From positions 6,634,001 through 6,698,000 of the forward strand of contig CM055607.1 of NCBI GenBank assembly GCA_029379385.1: 64,000 nucleotides of DNA, read 5' to 3'. A program made the translations under genes and the position numbers. The notes beneath the pieces were generated by a model that saw nothing but the letters and a program-made list of their open reading frames with translations, made no database searches and was not told the origin of the DNA. Positions 25,310-34,220 of the stretch are shown here, in pieces (position 1 is the stretch's first letter; every line of letters begins with the position of its first letter). The stretch comes from Quillaja saponaria (taxonomy: Eukaryota > Streptophyta > Magnoliopsida > Fabales > Quillajaceae).

Positions 25310-25633
25310 ATGAAATACATGAATGAGAATTGCAAGGGAGTTATGATCATAATAGTCATTTCCATGATGATCATGGTTATGCTAGTTTTGAAGGAAGTTA
25401 GTTACAATTCAAACACTTCTCAATTTTCTCCTACATATTCCACTGAGCTTGTTGTCTCCTCCAATGTTCCAAATGTTGATGGAAATCACAGAAAAAGAAA
25501 AATGAAACCTGTTCGATTTGAACAGACTCATAAAGAGTGCCGAGAAAATTGTCTCGAGTACTACTGGAAAGAGCTCATAAAAAACCGGAGGAACAATATT
25601 GGCAAATGTATGTCTAAATGTAAAACTTACTGA
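25310..25633 (+). CDS. Small Cys-rich peptide precursor, cluster gene 1
   Basis: 107-residue open frame; I do not recognise the family from memory. The N-terminus (MKYMNENCKG) precedes a strongly hydrophobic stretch (VMIIIVISMMIMVMLVL, residues about 11-27) that may act as a signal peptide or membrane anchor. A Ser/Thr-rich segment follows, then VVSSNVPNVDG, then a Lys/Arg-rich segment (HRKRKMKP). The C-terminal domain has the spacing CX3C-X18-CX3C (CRENC...CMSKC), which resembles the two-helix alpha-hairpinin arrangement. Unlike its paralogues, it lacks the C-terminal SHGY tail and ends KCKTY. Homology with cluster genes 2-4 is clear from the hydrophobic segment, LKEVSYNS, SSNVPN and the cysteines. 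It is preceded by the shared promoter module. A secreted or anchored defence or signalling peptide is inference only. Confidence 0.6.
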   Translation: MKYMNENCKGVMIIIVISMMIMVMLVLKEVSYNSNTSQFSPTYSTELVVSSNVPNVDGNHRKRKMKPVRFEQTHKECRENCLEYYWKELIKNRRNNIGKCMSKCKTY

Positions 25634-25714
25634 TTGTAAGTCTCATGTCCACCACATCGAATTTTTAACTCAATTTAAAAATGAGAACTTTCCCTATTAT
25701 CATGATAGGCATAT

Positions 25715-25970
25715 ATGAATGGGAAATGGAATTATATGAGAAGAGTTGTGATCATAATAGGCATATGTGTCATTGTTGATAATTGTATTCAAGTTGCAAC
25801 GAAGGAAGTCAATTTGAAAACAAACAACGAGTCGATCTAAGGAGAAAGACCCTCTTCGTGTTGCATATGAGAATATTCGCAAGTGCATTGAGCATTGCCA
25901 TGAGAAATGCTGGCAAGCGTTCCATTCTAATCTCAAGTTTGAAGAAATTAGAGATGATAACAAAACTTGA
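25715..25970 (+). pseudogene. Frameshifted remnant of a cluster peptide gene
   Basis: This begins 82 bases after gene 1 with an ATG frame reading MNGKWNYMRRVVIIIGICVI, clearly like the family N-terminus. The frame stops at TAA 25838-25840. The continuation is in the +1 frame from about 25842, reading ENIRKCIEHCHEKCWQAF, the CX3CX3C-type motif of the family, to TGA 25968-25970. The middle Ser/Thr-rich and SSNVPN part is mostly missing. No promoter module precedes it. It looks like a partial duplicate that has decayed. Confidence 0.6.
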
Positions 25971-26049
25971 AATCAAACCAACCACCAAAGAACAAAGTCA
26001 TGGTGAATTTTTTAGGGCAGGGTCATCTGCATGCGTGTGACTACTTTGA

Positions 26050-27088
26050 AAACTAAAAATCTTGACCTTACTTTAATGGAGTTGCCCTCCAATCCCTCCC
26101 CAAAGTAGCATATTCAAATGCAATCTATAAATTTTGAGTTTATTACTTGTTCAATGTGTATTTTGATCCGTTGTTCTAATTTTCAGGCTTCATCATAATC
26201 ATATTATATATATATATTTTTTTTATTATTATTTTTTTTATTTTTGGTTAAAAAATTCAAGAATAAATATGGTTCCCTGTATCTCCTCGGTTATGGCATC
26301 ATGTATTTATGCACAACAACTCGAATGGATCAAAATCTTGTTGTCGATGCTAAATGAGCTTAATATTTTATTAGTAAGTCAACCCCTCATTGGACGCCTC
26401 CATTTCAATTTAATGTTTTTTTTTTTACAAATAATTATGTCGATCACAATATATATGGGTACAATACAAATTCAATAATCAATAAGCTATATATAAGTGG
26501 AAGAAATGCTTTACCAATATAGAAAAATTATCCATAATTAATAGATGAGATCTGGAACTTGAAAATTCATGGTCTCAATTCTCAACACACCTATAGTTTT
26601 AACCATTGATTTAAGATCTCATTCACACTTTCATGTTCTTAACCCACTACATTAAATAGTACTATATAAAACCAAAGTTTTGGAGGGTTAAAAAGACCAA
26701 ATCTTAACAATAAGTGTTGTGATATCTTGATAATTTTTATAGAACCCATTGACACTACTTAATAATATTTCGAAGAGGATTTTTTTTTTTACAATTTTCA
26801 CAGTTGGATTAAAAAAAATTATTTATTAATCATTAAATAAATTATGCTCATCAAATTCCATATAATTGAGATATATATTTAACTATCTCATTATGACACC
26901 ATCACTCTTTAAATGAACGTTTTCTTAAAAAAAAATTAAATATAAAATTTTTTGAGCTACCAAATAAAATAGATTAAGGTGTTGTGATAAAAAAAAAAAA
27001 ACTATCTAGTTGTTGATCTCAAAAGGCTTAATTTGAGACTTTCCAAATTAGAAGTGTTATGTTGTAGCTGCAATAGTTAATTGTTGAT
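26050..27088. other. Spacer within the peptide cluster
   Basis: AT-rich, with poly-A/T tracts and (TA)n near 26205. A 69-codon open frame at 26269-26478 has no family resemblance and is not called. Confidence 0.4.
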
Positions 27089-27250
27089 CACCAAAAGTTG
27101 TGTCCTTTCAAATTCTTTGGAATGTAACATATGTACAATGATAACTAAGTTTGCATCAAGGGTCATGCCAATATCACTCACCAACACTACACATTGTTTA
27201 ACATTTGTAAGACTTGCCCTTTCTTAATTAAATATAAATCATTTCTTCTT
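27089..27250 (+). promoter_or_regulatory. Conserved peptide-family promoter module, copy 2
   Basis: CACCAAAAGTTGTGTCCTTT, then TTTGGAATGTAACATATGTACAATGATAACTAAGTTTGCAT, a GGTCATGCC word, ACATTGTTTAACATTTGTAAGACTTGCCC and a TATA-like TAAATATAAAT near 27229. The same order of words is seen before the other genes of the cluster. Confidence 0.55.
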
Positions 27251-27368
27251 GTTTTGTATTTTCTTGTCTCTCTTTTTTTATGAATTAGAAAGAAGTTTAT
27301 GGGACACCCTGCAAATCAAGAGGTGGCGTTGTGAAGTTATAAACAACAAAGTATCAAAATTCCAAAAA

Positions 27369-27755
27369 ATGAAAGATATGAAAGGGAATTGTGTGAGAAG
27401 ATTTATAGTCATAATAGGCATGTCAATCATGCTTGTGTTCATGTTGAAGGAAGCCAATTACAATTCTACTTCTTCTCCAATTGTTTCTCATCACTTTCCC
27501 TCTACATTTTCCACTCAGCTTGTATCTTCCAATGTCCCAAATATTGGAGATGCAATCCCAAATCTTTGGAGGATATTTAAGAAAAAGAAACCCATACAAA
27601 AACAAAAAGACCCACTTCCATTTGACATTCTTAAGTGCCAAAATCAATGCAGGCCAGAGTTACTAGTTGGCCAGTTCAAATATGATTTATGTGTGGAGGA
27701 AAGTAAAATTGAATGCATTGCTTCCCATGGGTATCGCTTGAGTAAGTTCACTTAA
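27369..27755 (+). CDS. Small Cys-rich peptide precursor, cluster gene 2
   Basis: 128 residues from the ATG at 27369 (MKDMKGNCVRR), chosen because it aligns with the start of gene 3; a longer open frame back to 27249 is not conserved. Segments in order: hydrophobic RFIVIIGMSIMLVFML; KEANYNSTSSP with an NST glycosylation sequon; LVSSNVPNIGDAIPNLWRIF; a basic stretch KKKKPIQKQK; PLPFDILKC; then a Cys region CX3C-X13-CX7C ending CIASHGYRLSKFT. The middle cysteine of the final CX3CX3C set, seen in gene 4, is replaced by Ser here. Genes 3 and 4 stop right after SHGY plus one residue; here the matching stop codon is TTG, so the frame runs on for a few residues. A consensus splice donor (GAGTAAGTTC) immediately follows. 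Function unknown. Confidence 0.65.
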   Translation: MKDMKGNCVRRFIVIIGMSIMLVFMLKEANYNSTSSPIVSHHFPSTFSTQLVSSNVPNIGDAIPNLWRIFKKKKPIQKQKDPLPFDILKCQNQCRPELLVGQFKYDLCVEESKIECIASHGYRLSKFT

Positions 27756-29345
27756 GTGGCCTCTAATTTTTCTTTCCTTGTTTAGAAATAATTTTTAATC
27801 TATTTGTTAGATCATAAATGCATTTTTTTTTTTTATCTTTTATGAATTTATTATATCACTTAATATTTTCTTTAGTTTAGATAACTCAATTTACATATTT
27901 AAAAATATAAATCTAACGTGGAACACGTATTCGGATTAGTGTCAACAATTTATAATATTCTCTCTTAATCACGTATAAAAATAAATACGAATAATGCATG
28001 TGACTTGTGCATGCAAATATTACACGCGCTTCTATCGTTCATGAACATGTGATAAATTGAAATTGGCGAATCATGATCATCAACTCTTTTTGCTCTTAAC
28101 ATTGACAATATTAATGGTTTTGCAAGATTGTAAATGTCATGATGTTTCTTTTATGCAGATTAAATAATGATTATCTCGTTCAAGAATTCCGAATGTGGAA
28201 GAAGAAATATGTTGCGAAGGTTATATCTAGCTAAGAAATGGTGAATCTGTTTTAATTATGCCAATCTCTTCCTATTTGTTTTCTGAAGAAATGTACGTGA
28301 TCAAGGTTTCTAAAATGTAATTAATGTTATTAAAGATATATGTAGCAGCTTTCCTTGATGCCAGGTGCTGGAGATTTGAAAGGAAAGGGAAATTCAAGAG
28401 AGTGAAGGAGTTAATATCTACATATCTATGGGCTTTCCTATCAAGCATCCCGCGTTAATCAAATGTTATTTCTTTGAAATTTTGTTTGACCGTAGACGTA
28501 TAATATAAAAATAGTATAATGGTATAAATCTATCAAGTTAGCTATTTATATACATGTAATATGTAGCAATAACAAGATAGTCTAGTATTAGCTCTTTTTT
28601 ATTATATGTTTGACAATATAAAATTATACAGTAAAAAAATAAAACAATAATGTAACAACAATATAATTATATAACCTTAATATATTTTATAATACTGTAT
28701 TATTTATCACACTAGCCCTTAAAATTACTAGTATCGTTAGTTATTAATTTGCATATTTAATTTAATTAGTAATTTTAGTACTAATCATATAATAGTCATG
28801 TCAAAGGAGTTTGTATACGAAAAGGTCCGTGACAACATAATAACGTTGCTTTGAAGGCAGCTTGTCTCTTCCTCCAATATTATAAATGATAGTTTTTTGG
28901 ACGAAAAAGAACAAAAAAAAGATCAGATCCAACAATTCGATTCCAACTGAGATTTATAGAGAATGGTGTTGCAACAAGTGTTGTGATCTCTTGACAATTG
29001 CTTATCTAAAGATTTACATAATTTTGAGTAGCACAACTTTCCACTTTATCGTAAAAACCATTTAGTTAGTGTTTACTATTTGAGAGATTTAAAATTTGAA
29101 AGATTGTTTACAAGACATAGTTTAACTGATTAGACATGCTTGAATTAAGCGGTTGAGAGGTTTTTATAATATCAAGAGTTTGAACAAAAAAAAAAAAAAA
29201 AACACTTATGGAGAGGGAACAAAAACAAGGTTGTCAGATATTGTGGGCAACAAAAAAAAATAATTAACACGTCATACTTCTAGATTAAAAATGCCGATTT
29301 CTAATATTTTTATCAAAAAAAATTGTACATATATAACCTAACAGC
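27756..29345. other. Spacer within the peptide cluster
   Basis: No family copy is recognised. A pyrimidine tract plus ATGCAG at 28146-28160 could be the acceptor of a 3' intron that starts at GTAAGT after gene 2, but this cannot be shown. The rest is AT-rich. Confidence 0.35.
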
Positions 29346-29500
29346 CACCAAAAGTTGTGCTCTTTCAAAATTCTTTGAAATTAATGTAATATACAACAAT
29401 GAACACTAAATTTCCATAAGAGTGATCATGACATATCATTCACAAAATATTACATTGTTTAACAATTACAATTACAAGACTTTCTCTAACTTAAATAAGT
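29346..29500 (+). promoter_or_regulatory. Conserved peptide-family promoter module, copy 3
   Basis: CACCAAAAGTTGTGCTCTTT, followed by CAATGAACACTAAATTTCCATAAG, a GATCATGAC word and ACATTGTTTAACA, then the leader TTCATGAATTACAAAACAAGTTTCACTCTTGGG found also in other units. It is about 350 bases before gene 3. Confidence 0.55.
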
Positions 29501-29695
29501 CATTCGTTCTTCTTTTTCAGTAATCTGTTGACTTCATGAATTACAAAACAAGTTTCACTCTTGGGTTTGTCTTTTTAGTTTTGTTTTTCGCCATTATCCA
29601 ATTTTCTCAAAAGAAAAAGTTTATGGGACATCCTATAATTAACATATTATATGGTTGTGAAGTAAACAACAATGTATAGAAGTTTCAAATTAAAA

Positions 29696-30085
29696 ATGAA
29701 AGTTGTGAAAAATAATTGTAGGACAAGAGTTGTGTTCATAATAGCCATTTCAATGATGCTTGTGTTCATGTTGGAGGAAGTCAATTACAATTCTACTACT
29801 CCTCCAAAGTCAATTGCTCCTCATCACTTTTGCTCTACATTTTCGTCTTCCAATCTCCCAAATATTGGAGATGCAATCAATCTGCCAAAATTTTGGAGGT
29901 TAATTAAGAAAGAGAAAAAAAAATTTCTCCCAAAACCAATTGAAATTAAACCGACTCCATTTGAGATTTATACAGAGTGCATTAATAGGTGCCGTGATTA
30001 CGGCTGGAGAGGTGATTAGTTTCAATATGTTTCAGGTATGGAGAAATGCTACATTGACTGCTTGGCATCCCATGGGTATCACTAG
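29696..30085 (+). pseudogene. Cluster gene 3, interrupted by an in-frame nonsense codon
   Basis: From the ATG at 29696 (MKVVKNNCRTR) the frame encodes the hydrophobic segment VVFIIAISMMLVFML, then EEVNYNSTTPP with a sequon, NLPNIGDAINLPKFWRLIKK, a Lys-rich stretch, PTPFEIYTECINRCRDYGWRGD and then TAG at 30017-30019. Past the TAG the same frame continues with a second Cys pair (CYIDC) and LASHGYH, stopping at TAG 30083-30085, exactly as in gene 4. So a single nonsense codon splits an otherwise complete copy between the two cysteine pairs. The 24 bases GTGATT...TTTCAG around the stop resemble an intron but are far too short for a plant intron. The truncated product would keep only one Cys pair. 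Confidence 0.65.
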
Positions 30086-30839
30086 AGGCCACTTATTTGT
30101 TTTCTAAAGTGGTCGAGGTGAGGATTGAGGAGTCTCCGATATTATTTAGTGTTCGGTAGTTTTATCTGTAGATAGAGGGAAGTCTTGGGATCAAATTTGG
30201 GATTAAAAATAAGAGAGAATCTTAGACTCAGATATTATTTCACTTGAATTATGCTCGTGCTGGTATGTTTAGTAATTAAATATTATAAATATAAACAGAG
30301 TAATAAATGTAAAATAATTTTGTTATATATATTGGATATAGACCGACTTTTTTACATAATAAGTTGTTGATTGGTGATCAAAATCTTAAGTCCACATGTC
30401 AATCACTGATTGGCCAAGTAAAAACCCACACTAATTAACACAAATTATTGCTGGTTGAACGAACAGTGAACTTTGTTTTGTAACAGCATTATTGAGCTTG
30501 AATTAGAACTTCATTGCCCTAATGAAAAAATAGACACTCATTATATATGTTAAACTATATATGCTTGAGACATTAATTAGTCTTAAAAAAAAAGTCATAT
30601 GCAGTGCTTTACTTCTTTTTTTTCTTTTTCTTCTCGATTAAAATAGCATAAATAATTAGGGATGAATAATCCATCTCTATGTATGTTAATAAGATTTAAG
30701 TGCATAATTTGACCCACACAACTCTCTTATTTTCAAATGAAATAGTTTATCCTTATTTATTTTTTATTTTTAAAAAGAAAAACCTATTTTGTACGTTTGC
30801 ACCCCTATTATTGTAACTGTCAAAAAAAAACAAAACAAA

Positions 30840-31030
30840 ACAAAAATAGTCCTTTCAAATTATCTGAAATGTAAAATACAATGCTCACTAAATTTGCATT
30901 AGGAGTAATGCAGGCCATCACTGACCAATAGTACATTGTGTAACATTTATAAGACTTGCCCTTTCTTCTTCTTTTTTCAATTTCTTGTTCTTTTCATGAA
31001 CTACAAAGGAAGTTTCACCCTTGAGAGTCT
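30840..31030 (+). promoter_or_regulatory. Orphan peptide-family promoter and leader (copy 4, no CDS follows)
   Basis: This has the same words as the other modules: AGTCCTTTCAAATTATCTGAAATGTAAAATACAATGCTCACTAAATTTGCATTAGG, ATAAGACTTGCCCTTTCTTC, then the leader TTCATGAACTACAAAGGAAGTTTCACCCTTG. The leader is joined directly to 3'-flank sequence instead of a peptide CDS, so the gene body of this unit is gone. About 30918-30960 is the likely core promoter. Confidence 0.5.
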
Positions 31031-31210
31031 TCGATGTCGTTCTATGTTTCGGTATACTTATCCATAGATTGAGAGGAGTCTTTGGATCAAATTTGGGATT
31101 AAGAATAAGAGAGAACCCTAGACTCAGGTACCATTCCACTTGAATTATGTTTGCGCTGGTATGTTTGGTAGTTAAAAATTATAAATATAAATAAAGTAAT
31201 AAATGTAAAA

Positions 31211-31213
<3 letters not shown>

Positions 31214-31251
<38 letters not shown>
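31214..31251. repeat. (TA)n microsatellite
   Basis: About 19 uninterrupted AT/TA units in duplication unit 2; unit 1 has only a short TATATATAT at the same place (about 30325), so the run expanded after duplication. Confidence 0.85.
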
Positions 31252-31256
<5 letters not shown>

Positions 31257-31769
31257 ATAGATCGATTTTTTTATATAGTAATTTGTTGATTGGTGATCAA
31301 CATCTAAGTCCACATGTCAATCACTGATTGGCCAAGTAAAAACCCACACTAATTAACACAAAGTATTGCTGGATGAACGAACAGTGAACATTGTTTTGTA
31401 ATAGCATTATTGAGCTTGAATTAGAACTTCATTGCCCTAATGAAAAAATAAATATTCATTATATATGTTGAATTACATATGCTTGAGACATTAATTAGTA
31501 TAAAAAAAAATTCATATGGAGTGCTCTATTTTTTTTTCTTTTTCTTCTAGATAAAAATGGCATAAATAATTAGGGATGAATAATCCGTCTCTAAGTAATG
31601 TTAATAAGATTTTATTGCATAATTTGACCCACACAACTCTCCTATTTACAAATGAAATAGTTTATCCCTATTTATTTTTTATTTTTATAGAAAAGAAAAA
31701 GAAAAACCTATTTTCTATATTTTCATCCAAATATAATCCTATTATCGTACTGTTACAAAAAACAAAACA

Positions 31770-31935
31770 AAACAAAAATTGTCCATTCAAATTCTCTGAA
31801 ATGTAAAATATAATGCTCACTAAATTTGCATTAGGGGTAAAGCAGGCCATCACTGACCAATAGTACATTGTTTAACATTTGTAAGACTTGCCCTTTCTTC
31901 TTATTTTTTTAATTTCGTGTTCTTTTCATGAATTG
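31770..31935 (+). promoter_or_regulatory. Peptide-family promoter module, copy 5 (for gene 4, displaced)
   Basis: TTGTCCATTCAAATTCTCTGAAATG, AATGCTCACTAAATTTGCATTAGGGG, TAAGACTTGCCCTTTC and a leader that breaks off at TTCATGAATT. Its continuation (GAAGTTTCACTCTTGG) is found only at about 32975, after the inserted element. Confidence 0.55.
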
Positions 31936-32974
31936 CCCACTTTTTGAAACATAAATTTAAAATGAACAACTTTTGAAACTAATATTAAAAATGGACCAAA
32001 TTTGCCAACTCACGCGCCATGTCAGCTACCACATCTACACATAAAAAAAAAAAAAGTAAACAGTAACTTCGTGAACCTAACTCACAAAGTTACTGTTCAC
32101 TTTTTTTTCCCTCTATTTGCTATTTTTTTTTTTCCCTCCGTTTGCTTTTTTTTTTTTTTTGAAGTGAGAAGAAATAATTATTATTATTATTATTTTAAGT
32201 GAGAATTTTTTTCTATCATTTTCAAAAATTAAAAAATAAAAATATATGAATAGTACCTTCGTGAGTTGGACTCACGAAGTTACTATTTAGTTTTTTTCTA
32301 TTTCTTAATTTTATCATGATAAAATTTTGGGGATATTTTTTATATTTATCTTGAAAAAATTTATCCCAATATTACAACCACAAAAAATAAAAATAAACAG
32401 TAACATCGTGTTCCCAACCTACAAAATTACTGTTATTTGTTTTGTAATTTTTATTTTTTTAGTAGAAAGAAATTTTTTACCTTTTTTCAAATAAATCAAA
32501 ACCCTAACCTACAAAGTTACTATTTCAAATAAATCAATACTTGCATTTAGTAGGAAAAAAAAATTACAATACAAACAACAATAACTTCGTAGATTAAGAT
32601 CACGAAGTTAGTGTTCATTTTTATTTTTTTATAGTTGTAATTTTGGGATAAATTTTTTCAAGATAAATAAAAAATACAAAAAAACTATTAATGAATAGTA
32701 ACTTCGTACTATTCATATATTTTTAATTTTTGATTTTTGGAAAATGATAACAAAAATTACAACGAAATACAAAATTTAAAAAAAAAAATGTGAACAGTAA
32801 TTTTGTGAGTTGAACTCACTAAGTTACTGTTCACTTTTTTTTTTTATGTGGCTGGCTGACATGGTTGACATGGCGGGTGATATGGCAAATTTGGTCCATT
32901 TTCAATATTAATTTTAAAAATGATCCATTTTAAATTTATGTTTTAAAAATTAATTCATTCTATAATTTTTTTCT
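31936..32974. mobile_element. ~1.04-kb long-TIR foldback element with an internal hairpin array
   Basis: The left end (about 31940-32060) and the reverse complement of the right end (about 32830-32960) match in order: AACATAAATTTAAAATG, ATATT(A/G)AAAATGGACCAAATTTGCCA, then C(A/C)CGCGCCATGTCA-like and CCACAT...ATAAAAAAA words. Inside are about seven short palindromic modules built on GAACAGTAACTTCGTGAGTT...ACTCACGAAGTTACTGTTC, at about 32055, 32250, 32395, 32503, 32579, 32693 and 32793. No transposase is seen, so it is non-autonomous. It interrupts the leader of cluster gene 4. The superfamily is uncertain; long inverted ends suggest a Mutator-like or foldback element. Confidence 0.7.
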
Positions 32975-33069
32975 GAAGTTTCACTCTTGGATGTATCTTT
33001 TAGTTTTGTTTTTGGGTACCCTGATTTTCTTTAAAAAAGAAAAAAAACAAAATTGTGGGATCATGAAAT

Positions 33070-33426
33070 ATGAATTGTATGAGAATTAATAGATCTACGG
33101 CCATAATCATAGGCATGTCAATGATGCTTGTGTTGATGTTGAAGGAAGTTGATTACATTAATTCTACCATTCCCTCATTTGCTTCTCATAATTTTTCTTC
33201 TACATATGCAATCCCAAAGTTTTGGAGGTTATTTGAGAAAAAGAAAAAGAAAAAAGAACCAAAATCCACAGCAAATGAGTCTGCTAGATTTGAGATTTTT
33301 AACAAGTGCAATGACCAGTGCCATGGTTCCTGGATTGGAGAGTTGATACATGAATCTATGAAAAAGTATGTTATATGTGTTCGGGAATGTAGAGTTGATT
33401 GTATGACATCCCATGGCTATCCCTAG
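33070..33426 (+). CDS. Small Cys-rich peptide precursor, cluster gene 4
   Basis: 118 residues. Segments in order: MNCMRINRST; hydrophobic AIIIGMSMMLVLML; KEVDYINSTIPS with an NST sequon; YAIPKFWRLF; a run of lysines (EKKKKKKEPK); SARFEIFNKC; then the fullest Cys set of the cluster, CX3C-X18-CX3CX3C, ending MTSHGYP. The stop TAG is followed at once by AGTAAGTTCAC, a strong donor consensus, so the 3' UTR may contain an intron as at gene 2. The start is the only ATG giving the family N-terminus. Its promoter module lies more than 1.1 kb upstream because of the inserted foldback element, so expression may be altered. The family has no name I recognise; the Cys spacing is alpha-hairpinin-like. Confidence 0.65.
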   Translation: MNCMRINRSTAIIIGMSMMLVLMLKEVDYINSTIPSFASHNFSSTYAIPKFWRLFEKKKKKKEPKSTANESARFEIFNKCNDQCHGSWIGELIHESMKKYVICVRECRVDCMTSHGYP

Positions 33427-33429
33427 AGT

Positions 33430-34220
33430 AAGTTCACTGAATTGTCCTTTTTTTTCATTTTTTTTAGCTTAGTATAAAAGCAAGCTTCATCCTAATTTTG
33501 ACACCAAATCATATCAATTTTTATTTATTTTCATCTTCTAGATTAGGAACTCTCTTCCTTTCCTTCCTTTTATTTTTATTTTTTATAGTTTATTTAGTTC
33601 TTAGCAACTTACTTGACAAATATGAGACTGAGAGTTTCAATGAATTAGGAAAATTGTGTTTATTCAGTGATGCATTGTTCATTAATTAAATGGAAACTGT
33701 CTCTTGCACCAAATCTTTGCTTACTCTCTCTTCTTGAAGTAGGAGGTTCGGTCTAACTCAGATGACAATTTTCCAGATTTTTATTTGTTTGCAGAAACCA
33801 AGTTAAGGTCTTGCAGGGCATCATGGCCAGGCTAACTCAGAAACAGTGATTTAGTTAAGTGCGTCCAAAGAAAAGTCTATAAATGTGTATTTTATTTTAT
33901 TTTTAATTGCTAAGAAAATGTCTAAAAAATTATTTACTATAGTCACAACATCTGTCTCTAGCTCCTTTGCAATTTATAGAAGATGCTCAGAATGTATATC
34001 CATCAAATTGTTCATTGTGAAAAGAATTTTCCTGCATGAAGTAATGCCATTGAAGAGAGAAGAAGAAGATTATAAAGTATATAAGGCATGGGTAATTTCT
34101 CTATTTCACTTTTTCATTTCCCCCACCACAGTAAGTAGTCTACATCAAAGCAAACATAATGGGTTACAAAATACACCAAAACAGGTAGCACTTCATAGCA
34201 TAGTTTCATTTCCATGATGA
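33430..34220. other. Spacer between peptide cluster and OFP gene
   Basis: 3' flank of gene 4 and the convergent 3' flank of OFP. A 110-codon open frame at 33885-34217 shows no recognisable domain and is not called. Confidence 0.4.

Larger units (their letters stand above)
30121..31935 (+). repeat. Tandem direct duplication, two ~910-base units
   Basis: Unit 1 (about 30121-31030) and unit 2 (about 31031-31935) are near-identical in order over almost their full length, offset by about 915 bases. Shared words include GGATCAAATTTGGGATTA, TCAATCACTGATTGGCCAAG, GAACGAACAGTGAAC and the promoter module ATGCTCACTAAATTTGCATTAGG followed by AGCAGGCCATCACTGACCAATAGTACATTGT. Each unit runs from the 3' flank of a peptide gene to the promoter and leader of the next. 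Unit 2 has an expanded (TA)n at about 31214-31251. Confidence 0.85.

Noticed and set aside
30014..30036. GTGATT...TTTCAG as a mini-intron that would remove the stop in peptide gene 3
   Set aside because: Only about 24 bases, far below the minimum plant intron; the flanking frame is continuous, so a nonsense codon is simpler.
32055..32835. Regularly repeated GTAACTTCGTGAG words as a CRISPR array
   Set aside because: Spacing is irregular, words are palindromic and divergent, the genome is a plant, and the array lies inside an inverted-repeat element.
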